Shown here: positions 9,995-20,116 of the stretch, one piece after another
Layout of the letters: every line of letters starts with the position of its first letter
Position numbering within the stretch: position 1 is the stretch's first letter
The notes under the pieces: generated by a model
The model's input: the letters and a program-made list of their open reading frames with translations, nothing else
Told to the model about the DNA's origin: nothing
Databases searched by the model: none
Translations under genes and position numbers: made by a program
From: Mnemiopsis leidyi
Lineage: Eukaryota; Ctenophora; Tentaculata; Lobata; Bolinopsidae
Direction: 5' to 3'
Assembly: GCA_000226015.1 (NCBI GenBank)
Contig: JH153723.1
Coordinates: forward strand, 46,575-110,574
DNA length: 64,000 nt

Positions 9995-12368
9995 ATGTTT
10001 TACGCCAACGTCTTCCTCGCGAAGAAGAGCGCGCTGACGCGGGTATGGCTCGCTGCGCATTGGGACAAGAAGCTGACTAAGGCTCATGTTTATGAGACAA
10101 ACATTGCAGAGAGTATTGGCGAGATCATATCTCCTAAACAGAAGCTTGCTCTTAGAACTACAGGTTTACATTAACTATTTGTGATATCTTGCTTCTATCT
10201 CTACGATTTACATTGCCTTTTTTCGATCCTTCTTTCCTTAAACCACATGTTCACCACATGTTTAGAAGACGCTCCAAAACACTTTTGTCTCAGGGCATCT
10301 GTTGCTGGGAGTTGTGCGTATCTACAGTCGTAAAGCCAAATATCTGCTGACGGATTGTTCTGAAGCGTTCGTCAAGATCAAGATGGCGTTCAGACCGGGT
10401 ATAGTGGACATGCCTGAGGAAAACAGAGAAGCCCCCATGCACGCGGTTACTCTTCCTGAAGTGTTCCACGATTTCGACTCCACTCTCATGGACTTCGGGT
10501 CAGTAGCTAGGCTGAGTGGTAGCTTTGTTTACACGCGATAAATGTATTGCGCTAGGAGTGTAACATAAATTAAAGCATGAAATTTCGGCATTCAAATCCG
10601 AGTCTGTACAGTAGAAAGTTTTCGCTGTTAGCATTTTGTACGCGCGTTTCGTGCGCGCCGCAAGTTTAAGTTTTGGAGGGATTGGGCGGGTCACGTCGCT
10701 ACAAAGTACATTTGTACAATGTACAAGAGCTAGAGTACAATCGAAACACGCTAACGGCTGCTTTATTTCAGAGGTCTGGACATGACAGCCCAGTTCGGAC
10801 ACAACCAGGGAAGACTGGAGGACATTACCATGAGGGAAGATCTCTCTCAAAACCGCGTCTTCACTTTGGGAGACTTTGAAGAACCAGGAAACCTAGGAAA
10901 CATGGAGTTCAGTATGGGCCTTGAAGATCCGGAGTTGGCTCGTAAAGAAGCCCAGTTAGATCAGATGAGAGAGGAGAGTGTGGTTACTGATAGAGCCGAG
11001 AAGAGTACCCTTCATGATTCTGTACAAGATGAAACTACTATTAGGGTTAGCATTCCAACTTTCGAATTGTTCCAAACTTTTAAATTTTTATAGATCTGTA
11101 TTCATCAATCTGCTTGGCATCAAATTAAGTTAAGACGCTTCAAGTATGTCAAAAGATCTAAATTGCATTGTTTTTGTCCTCAGGAAACTCCAATAAGAGC
11201 AGGAGGAGACATGCTGAACATGCCGGAAATGTCTGATCTCGGAGGAGAATTCCTGGATCCCTCCCTGAACTTCAACACCGGCGACTACTCTCAACTGGAA
11301 ACTGGCGACGAAGGAAAACAATACTCGTCGGGACTAACCCCCCACCACAGCATGATGACACCCCGTCACATGGGCATGACACCCGCCTCTCCCCACCAGT
11401 CACGGTATCCCGGCAGTATGACTCCTCAACAAGGCATGGGCATGACTCCCAAGGGGGAGACTCCTACCGGTCATTACATCACCAGACATCTCGGCGGGAA
11501 GGAGGTGCACGAGCCCATGGCGGTAGCTGATGATGAGTTTCTGTTGGAGCCCATCATGGACACTAGTGATTATACTAGAACCAGGAAGAAGAGAAAGTTG
11601 GTTATTGATCAAGAGAAACAGCTCAGTTCAGATTTCATCAGACGAGAGTTAGACAGCACTAACGATATCGTACAAGCTCCCTCCTTTGCTCCTCCCTCCC
11701 GGAAATCCATGCACTGGAAAGCAACAGCCGGAGTAGACAAGCTGTTCTCTACACCAGGTAGACCCGGTCTTGGAGTTCAACTCAACAAACTTCTCACTCA
11801 CAATCTTACTCTGAACTTCCCTAACGAGGAAGACGAAGAGGACGACATCGTCTCTGTTCACGATGACGATCAGGACGAGGTAACTGAAGTGAAACAATCC
11901 AAATCTCCTGTTAAAGAATCCCCCGTCAAGCAACCTAAAGAAAGAGCACGCTCTCCAAACAGATCCAGACATTCGTCATCAGATGACGATGCCGGAGGAG
12001 ACGATCTGTTCGATTTCAACTTTGGTAACGAGGACAGTTCCTCCGACGACGAACAGCCGACCAAGAAACAGAAAACTACAGACGACCTGTCTGATGTGGA
12101 AGAGAAGGAGGGAGAAACGTTCGAAGATTTCGACAACAGGCGGTGGAACAAGAGAACACAGACTGTTCTGAACAAGCTGCGTCGGGATCTGGACGCTAAG
12201 GGACAAGTCAACTTCTTCAGTTTTGCAGAGAACAATAACAGAAAGCAGGCAGCTAGCAAATTTTACAGTATATTGCTGCTGAAGAAGAGCGAAACCATCA
12301 ATGTGACTCAATCAGAGCCGTTCTCTGATATCATTGTTCATGCAGGACCGAAGTACCACGAAAGTTAA
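9995..12368 (+). CDS. RAD21: Cohesin kleisin subunit RAD21/SCC1
   Basis: Four exons: 9995-10163, 10294-10498, 10772-11045 and 11184-12368, giving 610 residues; human RAD21 has 631. The N-terminal SMC3-binding domain is clear: [20 protein letters not shown], then [20 protein letters not shown] and an ITMRE motif. The centre has the conserved RKKRKLVID segment that precedes the SA/STAG-binding region. The C-terminal winged helix that binds SMC1 ends with an [12 protein letters not shown]-type tail, close to the human SDIIATPGPRFH. RAD21 closes the cohesin ring and is cut by separase at anaphase. Residues about 262-312 form a cluster of MTP and TP motifs not known from vertebrate RAD21. The middle is acidic and Ser/Asp-rich with basic SP sites. 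No separase site was assigned with confidence. Confidence 0.95.
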
Positions 12369-13534
12369 ACTGTCCATATGTGCTTATTTGTTATTTCAGT
12401 TTTTACATTTTAATTCAAGACTGATGGATCGAACGTGCTGGCTGGAGGTTTTGTCCCTAAAATTCTGTGCAGCATTTGATTTTGATGTTAATTTGATCCA
12501 GGATAAATGTCCAACAGAATTGATAATGCGGCTACGTTGGCTGCGGCCAGAGGGATTTTTGTAATGCATAATCCATTTTTAAGATCAACACTCCACTTAT
12601 GTTCCCCGATTGGCTAGCACCCAGTATTTCGGTTATCTCTAACAATAGTGATATTAGCCGGTGTGAATTCTTATTAAACATATTTTCATTATCGCAAGTC
12701 TGAATTTTAAAAGATTGGAGGTCACTATCAGTATCATTCTTGTTATCAAAGTGCTCTAAAATCTGTGTAGATGAGCATTATATAAATCTTGTACTGAAAT
12801 GTAAATTTACTAAAATTTCTACTTTACCCTAATATAAATGAACTTTTGTTTCCTCATTTTAGTTCAGCTTCTATTGTTAACCCGCTTTAATTGTTTACAT
12901 TATCATCAAGTGAAGCATGTGTTTGCTGCCCGAAGTTTTTGTGATATCATGAGTTGTTCTACACATCCAACCATGGACCAAGTTTTATTCCAGGGAATTC
13001 CTGAGAGCACAATTTACAGTCCACACTGAAAATTGAAATTTTCTGAGTTTTATAGCTGACTGAATACGACAGCTATATTAAGTTTATTTCAGTTTTATCT
13101 TACGGATGAAAATATTTATCAGTTGAAGGTTTTACTATGCACGATAAGACCCGAGTACACTGTCAAGTATAGTATTGATTATTGTGAATTATGCTATATC
13201 AATTATCGTTGTAACCAATTGAGTGTTTGATTTGTGCGTTTTTGGTCATATTAAACTAGGAAGAAAATGCTAATATATGAAGATACTAAACAAAGTACTG
13301 CAGAATATAGAAATAAATAGCACAATGGCATTAAAAATTAACATGTGGTTGAAATGTTGATGAAGAAATATTTTGAAAAACACTACCCCAGTTTTGAGAC
13401 GATTACCTAATCTTTACATGCTACTTTAAATATTTAAAAATATAATAATTCTCTAATCGAGTAAACATAAAAAAACGTCAACTTTGCACACTGAGTGCGA
13501 GTGTTGGTGCGGAAATAAGTCCATATTAAGAGCG
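12369..13534. other. Convergent intergenic region, 3' ends of RAD21 and a Tudor gene
   Basis: AT-rich with short frames lacking recognisable content. It lies between two convergent genes, so it is expected to hold both 3' untranslated regions and polyadenylation signals. Confidence 0.5.
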
Positions 13535-14874
13535 TCAAATGTCCTGATTGAAGAATAGATCGTTTTCCAAGTTGAATATGTATCCGCTCACAGTTGATCC
13601 TTCCACCAAATTGTCTGGCCAATGTCCTCTCACTACACACTGAATAATCTGAAACATAGAGTAAGTTTTGAACATGAACTAAGATTTAAGTTAGGAGCAA
13701 GTCAACATTAAGTGTAGATCTTTCACAGTACTGATCATTTTACCGGGCGTTTCGTGGCACTCTTATCGTGCAAGGCAATAAAAACTAAGATCCCAAGACA
13801 ATGACTGTTCATTGAATTTACCAGGTATTGGGTACTAGACTAAAATTCGTGCGTTCACAGTGGTTTAGTCTCGTCGAATAAAATGAGCTACGCGCGCACG
13901 CGCGCACTTATTCCATGTGACATGCGCCGAAAAAACAGTCAGTTGATCCCTGCTGCTTCCATGTATTCCAAATAACGACCTTTACTTTCGTATTCTGCCA
14001 GCCAAACAGGGAAATTTACCTGAGAAGGAATGTCGTAGAAAATAGCCGGTAACTCCCATACATGAGCCGTGGTTATTACACTGCCAGTGTCAACAAGGTA
14101 GACTTTGTGTTCTTGTGCGATCAGGTTGGTATTTAGTACTCGACCTCGATATCTAACACCGTCCCTGGAAAAAGATTATTAATCAAGCTGATATGATGGA
14201 CGTATTTTAAATGTTGCAAAATGTATTACACTATTACTCGTACAAATATCTTGAATAGAAATTGTTAAAGATTATTAATATTCTCAGACTCTCATATAAT
14301 CAAATCCTGCAATGCTATAAACTACTTTATACAACTGTGTGGGTACTCAGCTTGGGTTTCAATTGTATAAACATATAACTGCAATAGTAATATCCCTCAC
14401 ATGCCTCTCTACAAATCAACACTTACAGTAAAACAGTGCAATATTCACCGCCAGTATACGCTCTACATTCGCTATCTTGCAGTTTCCCATGCCACTCTGT
14501 AAAACTGACATCTACCACATCTGAAATGTCCCCCGACAGGTCATGTAAACACAGCGTAGTTCCGGTCTCTGTTTCGTGTTTCTTTACTAGTTTGTATTTA
14601 CAGCTCTTGTTTAGTGATACTGGACAGTCTCGGATACTGGAATGTTGGGCGGATAAGACATTCACAATAGAACTACTGGACAAGCCAACAAGCACATAGA
14701 TATTGAAAATCATGTCTCTGTCTAGGCGAGAAAAAATATCAGAATATTTTCATCAACTTACGCGGTGTATCTTAGAGCTCCACTGGACACACAAATTTTC
14801 ACAAAACTTGATTCGGACATTTCGTTCACGACCAGGAAGTCTACCCTCTCGTCCTCGTACACCAGCATATCCAC
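13535..14874 (-). CDS. Tudor-domain protein, 3' part (5' exons unresolved)
   Basis: Four exons on the minus strand join in phase: 14874-14762, 14675-14427, 14164-14020 and 13648-13535, ending in a stop. The last three give a Tudor fold: EYCTVLLDGVRYRGRVL, then VYLVDTGS, then WELPAIFYDIPSQIIQCVVR. This matches the extended Tudor pattern of wyRA.V, V.lvDyG, and lP...lP.qa..C. Such domains read methylated arginine or lysine, often in germline RNA granules. The exon 14874-14762 starts in phase 0 after an AACTCAG acceptor, so more exons lie upstream. Candidates at about 14930-15130 (a frame with a Glu- or Lys-rich run) could not be chosen between. The protein ends only about 30 residues after the Tudor core. 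Confidence 0.72.
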
Positions 14875-17736
14875 CTGAGTTATTTCTTAAAAGTTTCCAA
14901 CTGTTTTTAACCGTTTGTTATGAGTAGACTTTCTGCCGACTCAAAATGACTTTCCATACTTCTAACACCAATCATATGACCATAATTAACTTTTGAAAGG
15001 TTTCTAATAAATTTCGAGGTCAAGAAAAAGACAAGAGCTCCAGGATGGGCTGCACCGAGAATATCTTCTTCTTCTTCTTCGAGGGGGCTGCGGCTTCTGG
15101 TAGATGCCACCGCGGGTTCCCGACATCCTGCCCCACAACATCGTGCCCGAACGAACTTGAAACTACAATCAATCTACAAACATTTGTTTTCTTTTTCTTT
15201 TTGATTCCGAATTTAGATTTATTTAAACTCTCTCAAACCCTTATAAACCGTGTATCATACTAACTTAGACACGTTTAGCTGAATTATGGAAAAGAATTTT
15301 TTTACTTTTTATAAGTTATTGTAATAGATTAACAGCACTTCGTCAGTTAGACGTTTCCAGAAACCCTAACCGTATCTCTTAAAAGACGATACAGCTCCCC
15401 TCAAGAATCTAGCCATATTGGATTTAGCATTGTGGAGGACGGGCCGACAATGACAGAATCAAAGACAGTATGTAATAGGAGACGCTAGACAGGGGGCAAT
15501 AAATTGATAAATGAGGTTATTACGGTGTTTCAATCGTTACATAACGTGTTCCTTTCTTTAGGGTATGTGTTCGTTAGTAAAAAGCCGTCATGCATTACCC
15601 CAAATATGTCCGCTGTGCTTTGAAAGTTGTGCCATATCATGGGTTAAATGATTGTTTAATGATTGGAAAGTCTGCTATTCAATGACGAGCAAATCACCAC
15701 AAAATCAGTACTTTGTGTGTGACTAGTTGTATATCATTCTACACTTTTATATTCATGATAATGCGACTTTATTACAGTCGTCACGAATCTCCGTTTGCGA
15801 TTGAATTTCCGTCTTAACCTGATCATTTCTATAGAAACATAACCTTGACACGGAGCTATTATAATGTAGTTGACTTGTCTGCCTTTCTTAGCAATTGGAT
15901 ACTTTAAACAACGTTTAGTGTTTAGTCTCGAATTCCAATTTTCCCCTTTATACTCTACACTTTATAATTTTGTTATACTCATGCATTTTTTGATCACTCT
16001 CAGCAAAATTTTAATAAATATTTAATTCGCTTAGTAAGTTATGCCAACTTTTGGACAAAAAATATTTTTGACACAATTTTTACTTAATTACACCCGCTTT
16101 AAGAAGATGGTAGGTACTAGGTAACATATTGTAGATAACACAAGTTATCTACCAGTGTCACGTTACTTCATTGATCACGTGACCAGCTGTGCCCTATCAG
16201 TTGGTCACGTGATCAACATGCTACCATGACTCTCTCTGTTTGCGGACAACTATTTCTGAGAGGCCTACATTCAGTTGTACGAACGTTGTGTTTTTTCTTT
16301 TGTTTGATCGTTTCGTAGCACAAAGATCTTTCTTCTTGGATACGTTTTAGGTCAAAATTCACTCAAATCTACTAACTTTATAATATTTTTCAACTCAGCC
16401 GGAATACCTACTATGGCGAACCCATTATAATAAACCTACTATGTATCATTATCTTGTATCGTTACTCTGTATCATTATCTTGTATCATTACTGAGTATCA
16501 TTATCTTGAAGTAATTACAATCTAAGCTATGTGTCAGACGGTAACCCAGCTTCAAACCAGGACTTTTCTGGAAAGAAATAACAGTGGATGCTGTTACCAG
16601 AGCTGCATCACACATAGTGCTAACACACAATTAGTGAGGATATGTACATAAGTAATTACAGTTTACTGAAACACTGCCGTAATTACATAATAGTTCTTAC
16701 AGACTGCTAAGAAACTCCCACCCACTTGATTGTGATTTGAGCCTTATGAAGCTGATGTCATTAAATTACTTCAATATAATGAAAAATAAGAATTGGATTA
16801 ATAAAGGTAACTTCTAAAAAGTCAAATAAATCAAAAAATTACATCGTTACGTATTTGTTATGCTTACTGCATTACATAATGGTAACTTAGTACTTAATCA
16901 GCTAAATAGGATTTGCCTTGTTCAAATTTCCGTGCTGTGTTTTTTTATTATTGAAGGGAACATACAAGAGCATTTGTCATGTTTGAGTTCTGAATTTTCC
17001 GACTTTCACAACTTAGATTGTAACTTTCGTAGAGCGATTTTTTGCTATTTTTGATGTATTCTGACCTGACTTACTACGTCAGCTACTACGTCAATGTTTA
17101 GAGCGACGGAGCAATTAATCAAATGACGTCAGAGTAGTCAATTAGCAAGGACGACTATATTATGCTCGCTACTCTTCATTCACATGCACACATTTAGCAG
17201 AGCAAACTTGATTTACTTTCTTTCGTCAGTTTTATAGGTAACTTAAACAACTCATAGGCCGGTATCTCTCGACCCATGTAGCCATATGGCAATTGTATCT
17301 TTTGTCTTGATTTGTCTTGTGAGAACATAATACGTTTAACACGCATAAACCTGTTTTATCGATAAATCAGAGATTTTCTTGGTTGTAAAGCTGTTCTATA
17401 CATTTGAGGTGTGCTCTTCTCTATTGTAATAATCAGAAATGTGTAGGAGCTTACGGTTGTCGATTAAAAACAGGAGTCGTAACTTTGACCGCAGTTTTTC
17501 AAGAAAGTAGACCCTTGCATTTTGATATCACCTTTTTGAGTCTTGATTACAATAATCCGCTTTTCAGTATCATTACATCGTATTTCTTATTGATTTGACA
17601 GTTTACACAGAAAGTTTTATTATTTATTTGTAAATCATATTTATCGCAAATGTCATTTAACACTCTTCAACTAGGTCTTTAACTTAGTCCACCAGCTAAG
17701 TTTTCAACTAAGCACTTTACTTATCACAGACAAACC
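14875..17736. other. Long intergenic stretch
   Basis: The first 250 bases may hold further 5' exons of the Tudor gene. Beyond that, no coding signal was found on either strand. Short imperfect TATCATTATCTTG repeats occur at about 16440-16510, and TGACGTCA- or TACGTCA-like motifs at about 17085-17130. The stretch just before 17737 is presumably the promoter region of the cupin gene. Confidence 0.5.
16171..16216. promoter_or_regulatory. Inverted repeat carrying two CACGTG boxes
   Basis: TTGATCACGTGACCAGCT at 16171-16188 is repeated in inverse orientation with one mismatch at 16199-16216, separated by 10 bases. Each arm has a GTCACGTGA-type E-box, the kind bound by bHLH-ZIP factors such as MITF/TFE, USF and MYC/MAX. 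The repeat is directly visible. A regulatory role is inference. Confidence 0.5.
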
Positions 17737-18261
17737 ATGGACAACATAACAGCTGACGAACTAAAGAAGCTGCTGCACTTGAAGCCGCACCCAGAAGGAG
17801 GGTACTTCGTGGAGACCGCACGCAGCACCACCACCGTCACAACCGACCGTCACCACACCGACACGCCGGTCAGAAGTGCTGGAACCAGCATCTTCTTCCT
17901 TCTAACCCCAGACTCCCCCTGTGCCATGCTATGTAAGAACAAATCCGAGATAATGCACGTGTGGTGCGGAGGAAGCGCGCAGGAACACACATTTATCCAC
18001 CCTGATGGTTCGCGCACTGCGCATGTGCTGGGACCGCGCGTAGACCAAGGACAATCCCCACAAGTGCTGTGTCCCGCTGGCGCGTGGAAGACGAGCAGGT
18101 TACTAGACGAGACGAAGTACTCGCTGATTACAGAGGTGGTGCACCCTGGCTGGGAGCTATGTGACTTTGAAATGGGTAGGACTGATAAACTTCTAGAACT
18201 TTTCCCTCAGCATAGAGACTTGATAGAGAAATATTCTCATAGGAGTGATGTGTCGTTTTAA
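17737..18261 (+). CDS. Cupin_5 (DUF985) family protein
   Basis: Single exon, 174 residues, similar in length to bacterial, fungal and animal members of the family. Family marks are LHLKPHPEGGYFVETARS near the N-terminus, TSIFFLLTPDSPC, IMHVWCGG (in place of the usual DEIWHFYxG), the QGQSPQVLCPAGAWKTSRL segment, and the closing VHPGWELCDFEMG. These are small beta-barrel cupins; their substrate is generally not known. The ATG lies seven bases after a TTACTTATCACAG acceptor-like site. It is convergent with the hydrolase gene, whose stop is about 305 bases away. Confidence 0.87.
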   Translation: MDNITADELKKLLHLKPHPEGGYFVETARSTTTVTTDRHHTDTPVRSAGTSIFFLLTPDSPCAMLCKNKSEIMHVWCGGSAQEHTFIHPDGSRTAHVLGPRVDQGQSPQVLCPAGAWKTSRLLDETKYSLITEVVHPGWELCDFEMGRTDKLLELFPQHRDLIEKYSHRSDVSF

Positions 18262-18566
18262 CGGGTTTTAGTGATTTCAACACCTGCTTACATGACATAG
18301 ATTGTTAATTTATTTTGGGTTGACTATGCACGAAAGGTAATGGGATAGCTTTGTGGATTTCAATTTCATTCAACTTGCGGGTAATTATACATTTCATTTT
18401 TATAGTTTTTGTTTATAGTTACTTTTTGTTTTAAAAATTCTTAGCCTTAAAAAGACGTTTTTCTTATAATCAATTCCACCAATCTATAATGCAATGCGTC
18501 AAAATGTCTAAATTGAATAAACCTGCTCTCTCGTAAGCTCATAAAGACAAACACCACAAAAACAGG

Positions 18567-19640
18567 TTAGGTATGAATGTACTCTGTAGCAATAGATTTA
18601 ACAACATTCCTCAAAGTTTGATAAACTCCAGTTCCTGGAACAAAGCAAGAGAGATGAGTTCCCCCAGGAACAACAATAAACTCTACCAAACTTCCTGCTT
18701 GGTCTAGTCTTCCAGCAAATCTAGTAGTTTCCGTAATAAACATATCAAACTCAACATCTATGATAACAGTTGGAGGAAACTTCTCTAACAACTCTTCACT
18801 CGCTTTTCCAGGGAAGAGATGAGCACTTGTTCTCTCCAGCTCGAAATTAGTGGGAATTACGTCCCTCCAAACCTTCCTCATGGTCTTGTGTACCGTCCTC
18901 TCCTCTCTACTCATGAGTAGCGGATTAGAGAAGCAGTAATCATCAACAGTAGGTACAGTCAATACAGACAACTTCACCAAGTCTCTCTCACTTCGCTCGG
19001 CCAGAAGTACCATGACACAGAGACAGAGATACCCACCTACGCTTCTACCTCCTATAACGATATTAGCAGGGTCGATATTCAGACTGTCAGCGTTGTTGCT
19101 GACGTACTTTATAACATGGTAGAAGTCTTCAGCGCAGCTGGGACACTTAACTTCCGGCACAGCTCGGTAGTTAACATGGAAGACAACCATGTTGAGATCC
19201 ACAGCAAGACACCTGGCTAGTCTCCTGGTGTCGTTAACCGAGAGAGCTAGAGGACCCCCCTCGTGTGCGTATATGTACGCAGCTCTGTTCTTCTCTCTTC
19301 TTAGAGTTTTAGGAATGTAAATGTCGGCTGGAACATGAAAATTTCCGTCATGTTTTGTTGGAACTTTCTTGTGTTTGATTAACGTTTCCTGGATGCCATA
19401 CTCCAGTTCTTCACAAGAAGAAAATGACGCTATAAAAGATCTGGCAGCTCGCCTGATGAGAAAAACAAAGTCTTCCTTGGACTGGGGATCGTCCTTTTGT
19501 TCCAACTCCTCTAACTGTGACAGAAAGTCTTTCGTTTCGGGTAAAGCTGAGTAGTAATCTTCTAGCTCCTTTACGTCATCGTCAAGTTTACGGGCAGGTT
19601 TGAAATCGAATAACTTTTTTGACTCAACCCTGTTTGACAT
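18567..19640 (-). CDS. Alpha/beta hydrolase of the hormone-sensitive lipase (AADAC/GDXG) family
   Basis: Single exon, 357 residues. The oxyanion region is AHEGGP (residues 125-130), a variant of HGGG/HGGA. The nucleophile elbow is GGRSVGG with Ser200. The catalytic acid is likely Asp299 in VEFDMF, and the histidine is His329 in GGTHLS. About 100 N-terminal residues precede the fold and form a helical lid-like region without a signal peptide, so a cytosolic enzyme is likely. Substrate cannot be told; the family includes esterases and lipases acting on small acyl esters. It lies on the same strand as, and downstream of, the RRM-Tudor gene. The HEGG in place of HGGG may affect the oxyanion hole but is tolerated in some relatives. 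Confidence 0.85.
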   Translation of the reverse strand: MSNRVESKKLFDFKPARKLDDDVKELEDYYSALPETKDFLSQLEELEQKDDPQSKEDFVFLIRRAARSFIASFSSCEELEYGIQETLIKHKKVPTKHDGNFHVPADIYIPKTLRREKNRAAYIYAHEGGPLALSVNDTRRLARCLAVDLNMVVFHVNYRAVPEVKCPSCAEDFYHVIKYVSNNADSLNIDPANIVIGGRSVGGYLCLCVMVLLAERSERDLVKLSVLTVPTVDDYCFSNPLLMSREERTVHKTMRKVWRDVIPTNFELERTSAHLFPGKASEELLEKFPPTVIIDVEFDMFITETTRFAGRLDQAGSLVEFIVVPGGTHLSCFVPGTGVYQTLRNVVKSIATEYIHT

Positions 19641-20116
19641 TTACACCTACACGAATTTGTTAGGTAGTGAGTGTAAGGTTAGGAAACTCAACATACTGGA
19701 GTTAGCAGTTTTTGTAGTACATAGATACTAAAATAGAAATCTTATAGTTGGCTGTGTGAACTATAAATTAACTATACTGCAAAAACAAGGCAAACATTAC
19801 ACACCAACTGTACAGTGCTGTAGGAACACTGTGTGTACTTGTATTGTAAACAGAACTAAGGTTACCAGGTACGGTGTATAAGATATACAGTAAGCAGTTT
19901 GTCATCTGATCTACAGATACAGCATCAAATTACCGGGACCACAGCTTGGAAGTTAGAATTGCATATTTTAAGAGTTTATAGCTGACTTTTCTGATCAGAA
20001 TTATCAGATTCAATATTCAGTTACTACTTTGGATAAACTTTTTTCACATCTTAAAGAATAAAAATTTGCGTTATCTATTTTAAGGCATATCAACATATAA
20101 AGTCAAAAGAACCAAC

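Noticed and set aside
14907-15263. Open frames with Glu-rich or Lys-rich runs
   Set aside because: One of them may hold a 5' exon of the Tudor gene, but no frame and splice pair could be preferred, so no exon was called.
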